The notes under the pieces are model-generated. The model was not told the DNA's origin. It was given only the letters and a program-made list of their open reading frames with translations, and ran no database searches. A DNA stretch of 31,073 nt from CAZMCT01 sp964564785 (lineage in GTDB: Bacteria; Planctomycetota; Phycisphaerae; UBA1845; Fen-1342). Each line of letters begins with the position of its first letter. Position 1 is the first letter of the stretch. Shown piece after piece: positions 7,887-14,948 of this stretch. Where the stretch lies: assembly GCA_964564785.1 (NCBI GenBank), contig CAZMCT010000032.1, positions 1 to 31,073 of the forward strand, read 5' to 3'. A program made the translations under genes and the position numbers.

Positions 7887-8117
7887 ATGAACGTCAGCAT
7901 CACATATTGCCAACAGTGAAACTACCTGCCGCGCGCCGCCAGTCTGGCGGCCGAGATTCGCCAGCGCTACCACGTCGAGCCGCAGTTGATCGCGGGTGCC
8001 GGCGGCATATTTGACGTGAGGGTGGATGGCCGGCTGGTGTTCAGCAAGCACGAGGCGGGGCGCTTTCCCGAGAATGACGAGGTGCTTGGGCTTTTGGATC
8101 AGGCCGGCCGAAAGTAG
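7887..8117 (+). CDS. Rdx-family (SelW/SelT/SelH-like) selenoprotein; TGA at 7917-7919 read as Sec
   Basis: The ATG at 7887 has GAGGAG six bases upstream. The frame reads MNVSITYCQQ, then TGA at 7917-7919, then continues open to TAG at 8115-8117, giving 76 residues with selenocysteine at position 11. The product matches the Rdx thioredoxin-like family throughout: strand, YCQQ-U-NYLPRAA helix, then AGAGGIFDVRVDGRLVFSK and AGRFPENDEV, which correspond to the family's G-x-GG-x-F-x-V and D-G-x-L-V/I core and its GRFP block. Family members carry CxxC or CxxU at exactly this site, so the TGA replaces the redox Cys (Cys8-x-x-Sec11). A hairpin fitting the bacterial SECIS follows. Expected role: cytoplasmic thiol oxidoreductase. 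Automatic callers would report a 10-codon ORF. selA, selB, selC and selD are not in the window and must lie elsewhere. Alternative: TGC-to-TGA mutation or sequencing error, less likely given the hairpin. Confidence 0.87.
7935..7951 (+). promoter_or_regulatory. Putative bacterial SECIS hairpin
   Basis: A 7-bp stem (7935-7941 with 7945-7951) closes a GUC loop; if the weak closing A-U pair opens, the loop is AGUCU. It contains CCGCCA-GTC-TGGCGG and starts 15 nt after the TGA, with 22 nt between the TGA and the loop. From memory, the bacterial SECIS needs a stem-loop about 16-37 nt after UGA with a G among the first loop bases, and E. coli fdhF has a similar AGGUCU apex. This element meets those rules while also encoding the Rdx helix. 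Confidence 0.72.
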
Positions 8118-8188
8118 GATCGGAGGACGGCGGGCCCGGCAACGGGGCGCGGGGGTGCGGCGGCGCGGCCGATCAGAGCGTTAGCCGC

Positions 8189-8614
8189 CTACTCCCTCGA
8201 ATCGGCAACGGCTTCGACCAGCCACAAGTGCCCGGGACAGCTCCGGCGGCAGTCGGACGACCCGAAGCGCAGAATGGCCCGCCGCGCGGTGCGGCCCGTC
8301 GCCTGGTTTACGCGACACTCATCGCCGGCGTCCGTCGAGCTCAACTCGACGCGCTCCAGCCGCGCGTCAGGGTGGGCAAGCAGGAAATCGATGTGCCAGT
8401 GCCGGCTTCGCCCGCCGACCACGTGCCGCCGCACGCGCGCGACGAGGGCCCGGGCCGCGCGACCGGTGTAGACATACAGACCCGCGTCCAGCGACAGCGA
8501 TCCCAGCCGGCCGACCTTCAGCAGCGCTGGCCGGCGCAGCCGGATCCGCAGTTGGTACACGCCGGCGTCCGGCCATTGTGCAATGGGGGGCGTGAATAAC
8601 GGCCATCGGACCAT
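8189..8614 (-). CDS. DUF123 family protein (GIY-YIG-like fold)
   Basis: 141 residues. Features of the DUF123 family run in order: GVYQLRIRL, the LLKVGRLGSLSLDAG segment, the GIY-YIG-like GLYVYTGRA, RVRRHVVGGRSRHWHIDFLL with the conserved R-H-W-H-I-D, and the C-terminal FGSSDCRRSCPGHLWLV. The family is related to the GIY-YIG nuclease fold (some archaeal endonuclease III proteins carry it as a fused domain), but its activity is not well defined, so nuclease function should not be assumed. The ATG at 8614 gives a sensible N-terminus; only a weak AAAGGCGG lies upstream. It is divergent from the sigma factor gene and convergent with the selenoprotein gene, and looks like a single-gene unit. Confidence 0.86.
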   Translation of the reverse strand: MVRWPLFTPPIAQWPDAGVYQLRIRLRRPALLKVGRLGSLSLDAGLYVYTGRAARALVARVRRHVVGGRSRHWHIDFLLAHPDARLERVELSSTDAGDECRVNQATGRTARRAILRFGSSDCRRSCPGHLWLVEAVADSRE

Positions 8615-8939
8615 GGCTGAACTCTACCGCCTTTCGACTGCCATTCGACAGGTCCGGGCGACACACTGCGGAGCGCCTGCACGGACCGCGGCGCGGGCCG
8701 GTGAGGGATCAGATGGTTGCAGAATCGAGTTCCGCTGTTCGGGGGCAAGCCGGCGAACGTCGGGCGCGGCGCTCCCCAGCAGACGTCTTGGCGGATTTCG
8801 GTCCGCAGGGGTAGCATGTGCGTCATCGTTCCGCCGACGCGCGGCGGCCCAGCGGCAGAGTATTCCTGCGCGGTCGTGGACGCCGGACCAGCGGCGCAGT
8901 CGCGCATGGCCGCTGCGGGCCGCAGTGAGACGCAAGCGC
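8615..8939. other. Divergent intergenic region, DUF123 / sigma factor
   Basis: 325 bp. Frames crossing it are low-complexity and give no recognisable protein. No clear -35/-10 pair was found on the plus side for the sigma factor, so that gene may use a non-sigma70 promoter. No hairpin with a T-run was seen. Confidence 0.45.
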
Positions 8940-9521
8940 ATGAGCCGATCTCGCAACGAACAGGTGAGCGCGCTGCTGACCCGCCTGAGCGGGGCGGACC
9001 GGGCGGACGCCCTGAACGAGCTCGTGCCGTACGCGTATGACGAGCTGCGGCGCCTGGCACGCCGCTATTTCCGGGATGAGCGGGCCGATCATACGCTGCA
9101 ACCCACGGCGCTGGTGCATGAGGCGTACCTGCGGCTGGTCGGCCAGACGCAAATCTCCTTTCAGGACCGCACGCATTTCCTGGCGATCTGCGCCCGCGAG
9201 ATGCGGCGCGTGCTGATCGACTACGCCCGCGGGCGGGCGCGCGACAAGCGCGGCGGCGGCGTGCGGCCGGTGCAGCTCGAGACCGAGCTGGTCCCGGCGG
9301 ACCTCGACCAGGCCGCGCTGCTCGAGCTCAACGATGCGCTGGATCGGCTGGCGCAACTCGATCCGCGGCAGGGCCGGATCGTGGAGCTGCGCTTCTTCGG
9401 CGGGTTGACGATGGAAGAAGTGGCGGAGGTCCTCGGCGTTTCGAAGCGCACCGTCGAGGATGACTGGACCCATGCCAAGGCCTGGCTGCGGGTCCAGCTC
9501 GGCTGGGAGTCGCGGGGTTGA
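8940..9521 (+). CDS. ECF-type RNA polymerase sigma factor (TIGR02999-like)
   Basis: 193 residues from the ATG at 8940; upstream ATGs are out of frame. Region 2 includes LNELVPYAYDELRRLARRYF and the characteristic HTLQPTALVHEAYLRLV, followed by RTHFLAICAREMRRVLIDYAR. Region 4 (~130-185) has LDPRQGRIVELRFFGGLTMEEVAEVLGVS with its helix-turn-helix and the variant RTVEDDWTHAKAWL. This pattern is typical of the TIGR02999 sigma-like group abundant in Planctomycetota and Acidobacteriota and usually found beside protein kinases. The stop overlaps the TTG start of the kinase (TTGA), so the two are translationally coupled. No anti-sigma factor is seen; the linked kinase is the likely control input. That regulation is inferred from family context, not shown by the sequence. 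Confidence 0.92.
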   Translation: MSRSRNEQVSALLTRLSGADRADALNELVPYAYDELRRLARRYFRDERADHTLQPTALVHEAYLRLVGQTQISFQDRTHFLAICAREMRRVLIDYARGRARDKRGGGVRPVQLETELVPADLDQAALLELNDALDRLAQLDPRQGRIVELRFFGGLTMEEVAEVLGVSKRTVEDDWTHAKAWLRVQLGWESRG

Positions 9522-12256
9522 CGCCCGAACGCCACGCGCAGATCAAAGCCCTGTTTCTCGCCGCCTGCGCCCGACCGGCCGGCGAGCGCGCCGCGTTCGT
9601 CGAGCAGGCCTGCCGGCAGGACCCGGAACTGAAGTTCGCCGTCGAGCAGTTGCTTGCCGGGCACTCGGACGAGGCGACCCGCGCGGCCGGTGAAGAGCGG
9701 CCCGCAGCGCCGTTCGGGCCCGCGGTGCCGGAGCGGGTCGGGCGCGACTTCGGGCCGGGCACGATCGTGGCCGGGCGTTTTCGCATCGTCGAGCTGCTCG
9801 GGCGTGGCGGGATGGGCGAGGTGTACCGCGCCGACGACCTCACGCTCGACCAGCCGGTGGCGCTCAAGTTCCTGCCGGTGGCGCTGGCGGGCGACCCCGT
9901 GTGGAGCGCCCAACTGCGGCAGGAAGTACGCCTGGCACGCGAGATCACCCACCCGAACGTCTGCCGAATTCACGACTTCACGCTCGCGGGCGACGACTCC
10001 TTCATCTCGATGGAGTACGTGGACGGCGAGGACCTGCGGGTCCTGCTGAAGCGCATCGGGCACGTGCCCGCCGACCGCGCGCTCGAGATCGCCCGGCAGC
10101 TCTGTGCCGGGCTGGCCGCCGCCCACGCCCGCGGCGTCCTGCACCGCGACCTCAAGCCGTCCAACGTCATGATCGACGGCCGCGGGCGCGCGCGGATCCT
10201 CGACTTCGGACTCGCGACCGTCCGCAGCACGCTCACCCCCGCCGACATCCGCTCCGGAACCCCGGCTTACATGGCGCCCGAGCAGCTCAGCGGCCGCGAG
10301 GTGAGCGTGCGTAGTGACGTGTACGCGCTCGGGCTGGTGCTGTACGAGTTGTTCACCGGCCGGCCCGCGTTCGCCGCGGGCGCGCGCGAAGCAGCCCCGC
10401 GGCACGATCCCAAGCCGCCGACCCCGGCCACGAGCCTCGTTCGCGACCTCGATCCGCGCATTGAGCGCACGATCGAGCGTTGCGTCGCGTTCGACCCCGC
10501 CCAGCGCCCCGCGTCTGCGCTGGCCGTGCTGGCCGCGCTGCCCGGGGGCGACGCCCTCGCGGCGGCCCAGTCCCTCGGCACCGTCCCCTCCCCGTCGCTG
10601 GTCGCCAGCGTCCGGCCGCAGCGCCGCTTCTCGGCGGGGATGGGCCTGGCGGCGCTGCTTGCGGGCCTGGTGCTTCTGGCGATCATGGTGGTGTTCACGT
10701 CGCAGGCCCATCCGATCGCCGCCGACGCGGGCGCCAAGGCCCCCGGCGTGCTGGCCGACCGCGCCCGCACCCTGCTTGGCGAGGGCGGGGCACCGGTCAG
10801 CGAGGCGTGGGGGTTCACCGACCAGCTTGCGGTGGCCGTGGAGCCGGGAGCCTTGGCGGACCAGAACGTTGCCCCGGTGCTTGGCGAAGGTGACCGCGGC
10901 CTGCTGTTCTGGTACCGGCGGAGCGCGCGGCCGCTGGTTTCGAGCAACCCATTACGTCTGGTCTGGGGTGCGGGCCGAGCGGGTCCGCGTGATCCGCCGC
11001 TCAGCGCTGTCGGCGATGTCCTGGTCGTGCTCGACGGTCGGGGGCGGCTGCGAGCGCTGGAAGCCCGGCCCGACGAACTTCGCCCGGGGGGTTCGACATT
11101 CGGGCTCGAGAAGTTGCTGGCCGCGGCCGAGATCTCGCCCGACGGGCCGACGACCGCGCCGCGGCTGGTCCCCCCGGTGGCGTGGGATTCGCGTGAGGCC
11201 TGGCCGGCCCTCGTAAACGGGACCGCGGCCCGCGTCGAGTACGCCGCGCTGCGCGGGCAGCCGGCGGCGTTTGCCGTTCTGCCGGCCGACACCAGCCACT
11301 CGGAAGCCAACCGCATTGAAGATGCGCAGCGCCGCGAGCGACTCAGGCTGTGGCTGGAGCTTGGCTGGGTGCTCGTGGCCTTCCCGGTGGCGGCGGTGCT
11401 CGCCTGGCGGCACGCGGCCGGCGGGGTGTCCGACGTCGCGGGGGCGATGCGCCTGGCCACAGCCGTACTCCTTTTGCGTTCGGCCTGCGATGTCCTGCGG
11501 ATGCAGCACGTGGGCGACGGGCAGGTGAAGGTGGGACTGCTGCTGGCGTGTGCGGCGGGCGGTTTGCTCGAGGCGGCGCTGGTCTGGCTGATGTACGGGG
11601 CACTCGAGCCACTGGTGCGGCGCTTCTGGCCGGAGACGGAGTTGTCTTGGACGAGGCTGCTGGGCGGCCGTTGGCGTGACCCGCTGGTCGGGCGGGACGT
11701 GCTGGTGGGGGCGGCGGCCGGTGTGGCGTGGGCGCTGCTGTCACGCCTCGCGGATCTGGCGCCGGGCTGGCTGGGGTACGGAGGGCGCGTGGCGGTACGC
11801 CCGGAAGCCATGTACCTGAGTGCGTTGGGCGTACGGCCGGCGCTGGCGGTCGTGCTGGACGGGCTGCGCTGGGCCGTGTATTGGGGGTTGCTGGGACTGC
11901 TGCTCATCGTGCTGCTGCGCTGGTGCCTGCGGCGGGCGTGGCTGGCGGGGGCGGTGGCGGCCCTGCTGCTGGCGCCGCTGGGCGTGGTGGGACGGCCGCA
12001 GCCGCTGGCGGCGCTGGTGCTCGTGGGACTCGTGATGATCCCGTCCATGATCGCCGTGCTGATCCGCTACGGACTGCTTGCGGGCGTGACGGGGATGTTC
12101 GTGGGCGTGGTCCTGGCGCGGCTGCCGCTGACGCTCGAGCTGAGCCGCTGGTATGCCGACGTGGGTCTGGTGGGGGCGGTCGTCGCCGGATTCTTGCTCG
12201 TGATCGGCTTCGGGCTGGCCCGCGGCCGCGGCTCCATGGGCTTGGAAGGGCCGTGA
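9518..12256 (+). CDS. Membrane Ser/Thr protein kinase with multi-pass C-terminal domain
   Basis: 912 residues from the TTG at 9518, overlapping the sigma factor stop (TTGA). A short helical N-terminus (~1-60, FLAACARPAGERAAFVEQA) typical of kinases in these sigma-linked pairs precedes a Hanks-type kinase domain (~85-345): glycine loop GRGGMGEVY (~95-103), Lys117 in VALKFLP, catalytic HRDLKPSN (Asp211), DFG (Asp229), GTPAYMAPEQ and SDVYALG. All catalytic residues are present. A first membrane helix is at ~374-393. An extracytoplasmic region (~395-600) follows, then about eight more hydrophobic segments to the C-terminus (for example VLVGAAAGVAWALLSRL). The membrane half has no family I can name and may be a sensor. 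Probable role: it senses an envelope or membrane cue and phosphorylates the coupled sigma factor or its partners, which is inference. Confidence 0.93.
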   Translation: MTPERHAQIKALFLAACARPAGERAAFVEQACRQDPELKFAVEQLLAGHSDEATRAAGEERPAAPFGPAVPERVGRDFGPGTIVAGRFRIVELLGRGGMGEVYRADDLTLDQPVALKFLPVALAGDPVWSAQLRQEVRLAREITHPNVCRIHDFTLAGDDSFISMEYVDGEDLRVLLKRIGHVPADRALEIARQLCAGLAAAHARGVLHRDLKPSNVMIDGRGRARILDFGLATVRSTLTPADIRSGTPAYMAPEQLSGREVSVRSDVYALGLVLYELFTGRPAFAAGAREAAPRHDPKPPTPATSLVRDLDPRIERTIERCVAFDPAQRPASALAVLAALPGGDALAAAQSLGTVPSPSLVASVRPQRRFSAGMGLAALLAGLVLLAIMVVFTSQAHPIAADAGAKAPGVLADRARTLLGEGGAPVSEAWGFTDQLAVAVEPGALADQNVAPVLGEGDRGLLFWYRRSARPLVSSNPLRLVWGAGRAGPRDPPLSAVGDVLVVLDGRGRLRALEARPDELRPGGSTFGLEKLLAAAEISPDGPTTAPRLVPPVAWDSREAWPALVNGTAARVEYAALRGQPAAFAVLPADTSHSEANRIEDAQRRERLRLWLELGWVLVAFPVAAVLAWRHAAGGVSDVAGAMRLATAVLLLRSACDVLRMQHVGDGQVKVGLLLACAAGGLLEAALVWLMYGALEPLVRRFWPETELSWTRLLGGRWRDPLVGRDVLVGAAAGVAWALLSRLADLAPGWLGYGGRVAVRPEAMYLSALGVRPALAVVLDGLRWAVYWGLLGLLLIVLLRWCLRRAWLAGAVAALLLAPLGVVGRPQPLAALVLVGLVMIPSMIAVLIRYGLLAGVTGMFVGVVLARLPLTLELSRWYADVGLVGAVVAGFLLVIGFGLARGRGSMGLEGP

Positions 12257-12263
12257 GGTGCCG

Positions 12264-12310
12264 AAACAAAAACTGGAACCGCGGGGCCGTTCGAGCCGTC
12301 GCGGTTCCAG
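12264..12310 (-). terminator. Rho-independent terminator for the minus-strand microprotein transcript
   Basis: Perfect 11-bp inverted repeat CTGGAACCGCG / CGCGGTTCCAG (12273-12283 and 12300-12310) with a 16-base spacer. On the minus strand it is followed at once by TTTTTGTTT (12272-12264). It lies about 70 bp past the stop of the 34-residue ORF and only a few bases past the kinase stop, so it may also block transcription from the plus side, although the T-run is oriented for the minus strand. Confidence 0.8.
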
Positions 12311-12381
12311 GCGGAGGAGGACAGGCCGGGCCGTCATGTCAGCGGCCGCGGCCCAGGGGCATTGGGGCAGTTCGCGTTGGA

Positions 12382-12486
12382 CTAGCCGAGGATCCCGGTG
12401 AGGCCGCTAAAAAGGGTCGCCAGGATCCCGAGAATGGGGTCAAGCAGGCTCTGAAACAGCGCAAAGATCTGACTGAGAAAATCCAT
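12382..12486 (-). CDS. 34-residue hydrophobic/amphipathic microprotein
   Basis: ATG at 12486 with AAGAAGGAA about seven bases upstream (one of the strongest ribosome binding sites in the window) and TAG at 12382-12384. The peptide starts MDFLSQIFALFQSLLDP and continues ILGILATLFSGLTGILG. It is almost wholly hydrophobic, with spaced polar residues (Asp2, Gln6, Gln12, Asp16) and Gly/Pro in the second half, as in two short amphipathic helices or one membrane helix. A textbook intrinsic terminator in the right orientation follows. No family is recognised. It could be a membrane-associated regulatory peptide or a toxin-like peptide; neither is supported beyond composition. It is too short for most gene callers. 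Confidence 0.65.
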   Translation of the reverse strand: MDFLSQIFALFQSLLDPILGILATLFSGLTGILG

Positions 12487-12632
12487 GAGACGTTCCTTCT
12501 TTGCAGCGTGACGAGGTTGCGCTCCGCGCCCCGGCCCGTTGCCGAGGCGGCGGTCCTCGCGGCGTCACGTCGACCGCGAGTGGCTCACCGAGTAAGGCGA
12601 TTTCTCCCGCCGCGGTCCGCAGGCCGAGCCGG

Positions 12633-13208
12633 TCAGGCAGCCCGGATCTGCGCCCATTCGGCCGGGAAGACTTCTTCGCGGATTCGCTTCCGGGTGGCCT
12701 CGTAATCCCACTCGTCGGACAACGGCCGCCAGCCGATGGCGTCGAACAGCAGCCCCGCAGTCGCGCGCACCACGCTGTATCCGTCTGCGATGCCGAGCCG
12801 GTTGGTGGCCAGCCCGGTGTTCATCAGGGCCCGCGTGCCGAAGATGAACGCCCACATGGAGAACGCCAGGCGGTCGGGCTCGTCGCCGCCGAGCGCCAGG
12901 TCCCCGCTGCGAATCGCGTCGCGCACGATCCGCGTCATCAGCTCGATGGCGTGGTTTTCACATTTCTGAAGCACCTCGCGCCGCCGCCGAAACGGGGCGT
13001 GCAGTTGGCTTGCCACACGCACGACCTGTAGTGCGCGGTAATAGTAGGGGTAAAGCCGATAATAAAGCTCGTCCGCCTCGGCCAGCGCGAGAATGCGCTC
13101 GCGCGCCCGAGCGGGGAATGCAGCCGCGCGCTCGAAGAACTCCGCGTGCTTTCCGAGTGCTTGAATAGTGCCGTGCACCAGCATGTGCCACCTGATCGAG
13201 TCCCACAC
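12633..13208 (-). CDS. TetR-family ligand-domain protein lacking its HTH (probable pseudogene)
   Basis: 191 residues from a GTG at 13208, with the frame open only back to a TGA at 13254-13256. The sequence fits the helical C-terminal region of TetR regulators: KHAEFFERAAAFPARARERI, YYRLYPYYYRALQVVRVASQ, LMTRIVRDAIRSGDLALG and LAFSMWAFIFGTRALMN. A full TetR protein would begin with a ~45-residue helix-turn-helix. The few codons before the GTG (FVAFKGER) resemble the end of that domain (aromatic-x-x-F-x-x-K/R-E), but the preceding in-frame TGA cuts it off and no HTH was found in the other two frames upstream. It is either a decayed regulator or a ligand-binding domain used without DNA binding. 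The 34-residue microprotein lies 146 bp downstream on the same strand. Confidence 0.6.
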   Translation of the reverse strand: MWDSIRWHMLVHGTIQALGKHAEFFERAAAFPARARERILALAEADELYYRLYPYYYRALQVVRVASQLHAPFRRRREVLQKCENHAIELMTRIVRDAIRSGDLALGGDEPDRLAFSMWAFIFGTRALMNTGLATNRLGIADGYSVVRATAGLLFDAIGWRPLSDEWDYEATRKRIREEVFPAEWAQIRAA

Positions 13209-13700
13209 CGCGGGATCGGCGGGCGCCGTCCGCTCCCCTTTGAACGCGACGAATCAGGACCAAAACCGCAAGGAAAACGGAGATGAGCCGGCCGGACGCG
13301 ACCAACTGCGTGACGGATAAAGTTCGAACCGATGTAGAGACGGCTTGTGGGGCAACGTGCGATCCCTCCCCGGCCAAGCGGCGTGCGCGATGCCGACCAC
13401 GGCGCGGGCACGTACATCCGGATTGCGCCGGCGTCGTCCCATGGCACCCGGTCGACTTCGGAGTCGGGCCCGCGGAGCGGCTCGGGTGCTCGCCCGCCGT
13501 CGGGTGTTCAGCGTCGCTCCTGGCCGCCTGTACCGGCTGCCGCTTGCCCACAGACGTGCCGGCCGGCTGTCGCGACCCGTCCGTGCTGTTGCGGCGTGGA
13601 GAGCCATGCCGACACCACGGAACGGGCCCCTTTCAATGGGCTTTGAGACACCGCGCCGGCGGTTCAGGCCGTCGACCCCTTCGCGGTTGCGTTCCGCGGC
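13209..13700. other. Gene-free stretch between the TetR remnant and the acylation operon
   Basis: About 490 bp. Open frames here are arginine/proline/serine-rich, mutually overlapping and match nothing I know. They probably include the eroded N-terminus of the TetR-like gene. No tRNA-like fold, terminator T-run or insertion-sequence end was seen. It marks the 3' boundary of the acylation operon. Confidence 0.5.
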
Positions 13701-14780
13701 TCACGGCCCGTTGGCCACCCGCATTTCCGTATTCAGACGTGCGGGGAACGACTCCGAGAGGCGGGCGCGCCCCTGCGTGTTCAAATGCGTATGGTCGAAG
13801 AACAACTCGTCGTCCACGGCGGTGCTGAGGTCGAGCAATGGCAGGGGCTCGGTGCCGCCGGCCGCCGCCACGGCCGCGTCGAAGTGCGCCACGATGCGCG
13901 GGTCGATTTCCTGCCGCAGCCGCGAGTGCTCGGGCATCTGTAGTACGGTCACGGAGGTGCCGTGCTCACGCAGCGAGCGGACGAGGCGTTTCAGGGCGGC
14001 CCGTTCGGTGTCGGCCGCGTCATAACGCTCGGGTCGGCAGCGTGGCCGTAAGCGCTCCCACTGCTTCGCCAAACGCTCCGGCGTATCGCGGTCAGCGGCA
14101 CGCATCTCATAGGCCGCCCACGGATCGGGGGATGGAGGGTGTGTCGTTTCGCAGCCCAAACCGAAGGCTGAGAAAAGCGCCAGGCGGGCGCAGTAGAGCG
14201 CCACTCGGCAGGTGTCATGCGCGCGCTGCCAACGCTGCCCGAGCCACGCGTGTTGCAACAAAGTCGTTTGACACTGTCGGACGAGCGCGGACTCCGTGTC
14301 GGCCACGAGGTTCACGACATCCTCGTGCAGCGGTTCCGGCGCTGCTCCATCCCACAGGAGCATCGGGTGCAGGCCGATATAGACATGCTGACATCTCACG
14401 CCGCTGCGCAGAAACGGCTGTAGATAGGTTTCCAGTCGGCTGACGGTCCCGCCCCCGCCGGCCAGGACCAGCCAATGTCTGCGCACGGGGTCGCACTCGT
14501 GCAATCGTTGCCCGTCGAAGCCGCGCAGCACGGACGAGACCCCGACGATCACCGCGAGCTGGTCCGGGGGCAGCCGGCCGGCCCGTTGCAGTTGTTCGAC
14601 CGCCGCAACCTGCGAGCCGATGCGCTGCACAAACTCCCAAAAGATGTTCGGGCGATGCCAGACGGCCGTGCTGCCGAAACAGAGAGCCAGTGTTTGGTCG
14701 ATGGCGATGACCGTGCCGCTGAGAGCCAAGCCTGCCAGCAGGACACCGCGGTAGCGGCGAAGGCGGACGTATGCGCCCAT
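13701..14780 (-). CDS. Membrane-anchored SGNH-type acyltransferase/esterase (DltD/AlgX-like role)
   Basis: 359 residues. One N-terminal membrane helix (~12-38) anchors an extracytoplasmic domain. The SGNH signature is visible: block I VIVGVSSVLRGFD with nucleophile Ser82 (Ser83 is the alternative), and the C-terminal FFDHTHLNTQGRARL with Asp329 and His332 as the D-x-x-H pair. SGNH proteins of this layout accompany MBOAT acyltransferases and move acyl groups onto envelope polymers (DltD, AlgX and PatB types). This is the last gene of the operon, starting three bases after the DltX-like microprotein stop and following the MBOAT gene, which supports a role as final acyltransferase. The substrate is unknown; a de-acylating esterase is possible. 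Confidence 0.82.
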   Translation of the reverse strand: MGAYVRLRRYRGVLLAGLALSGTVIAIDQTLALCFGSTAVWHRPNIFWEFVQRIGSQVAAVEQLQRAGRLPPDQLAVIVGVSSVLRGFDGQRLHECDPVRRHWLVLAGGGGTVSRLETYLQPFLRSGVRCQHVYIGLHPMLLWDGAAPEPLHEDVVNLVADTESALVRQCQTTLLQHAWLGQRWQRAHDTCRVALYCARLALFSAFGLGCETTHPPSPDPWAAYEMRAADRDTPERLAKQWERLRPRCRPERYDAADTERAALKRLVRSLREHGTSVTVLQMPEHSRLRQEIDPRIVAHFDAAVAAAGGTEPLPLLDLSTAVDDELFFDHTHLNTQGRARLSESFPARLNTEMRVANGP

Positions 14781-14783
14781 CGT

Positions 14784-14948
14784 TCAGAATCCCTGGTAAA
14801 AGAAGGTCGCGCCGCCTTGCATGAACAGCAATGCCAGCAGCACGCGGACGACGATCCACGCGGTGCGCGCGAGCAGGCGCAGATGCTCGCCGGCCGCAGA
14901 CGCGCCGCACTCCGTCGCGGCGGAGGCGATTACCAGTCGGCCTTCCAT
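14784..14948 (-). CDS. 54-residue DltX-like acyl-shuttle microprotein (C-terminal FFYQGF)
   Basis: ATG at 14948, stop TGA at 14786-14784, 54 residues. The start lies inside the end of the MBOAT gene (19-bp overlap in another frame), and the SGNH gene begins three bases after the stop. The N-terminus is polar and probably cytoplasmic. Arg24 and Arg28 precede a single membrane helix (~29-44, TAWIVVRVLLALLFM), predicting N-in/C-out topology. The last six residues are F-F-Y-Q-G-F. In the Dlt system the microprotein DltX ends in a hexapeptide of the form F-x-Y-x-x-F (consensus from memory), whose Tyr carries the acyl group from the MBOAT to DltD. Here Tyr51 would play that part. Motif, topology, size and position between MBOAT and SGNH all agree. 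No transcript or peptide evidence is available. Confidence 0.8.
   Translation of the reverse strand: MEGRLVIASAATECGASAAGEHLRLLARTAWIVVRVLLALLFMQGGATFFYQGF

Noticed and set aside
7917..7919. TGA as an ordinary stop or nonsense mutation
   Set aside because: Its exact position at the CxxC/CxxU site, the uninterrupted family-like sequence after it and the SECIS-like hairpin all favour Sec decoding. Mutation remains the fallback if Sec genes are absent.
8118..8174. GATCGG ... CCGATC inverted repeat after the selenoprotein gene as a terminator
   Set aside because: The arms are only 6 bp apiece with about a 45-base spacer and no T-run follows.
13254..13607. Minus-strand frame upstream of the TetR-like gene as the missing HTH
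   Set aside because: The sequence is Arg/Pro/Ser-rich with no HTH pattern in any of the three frames.
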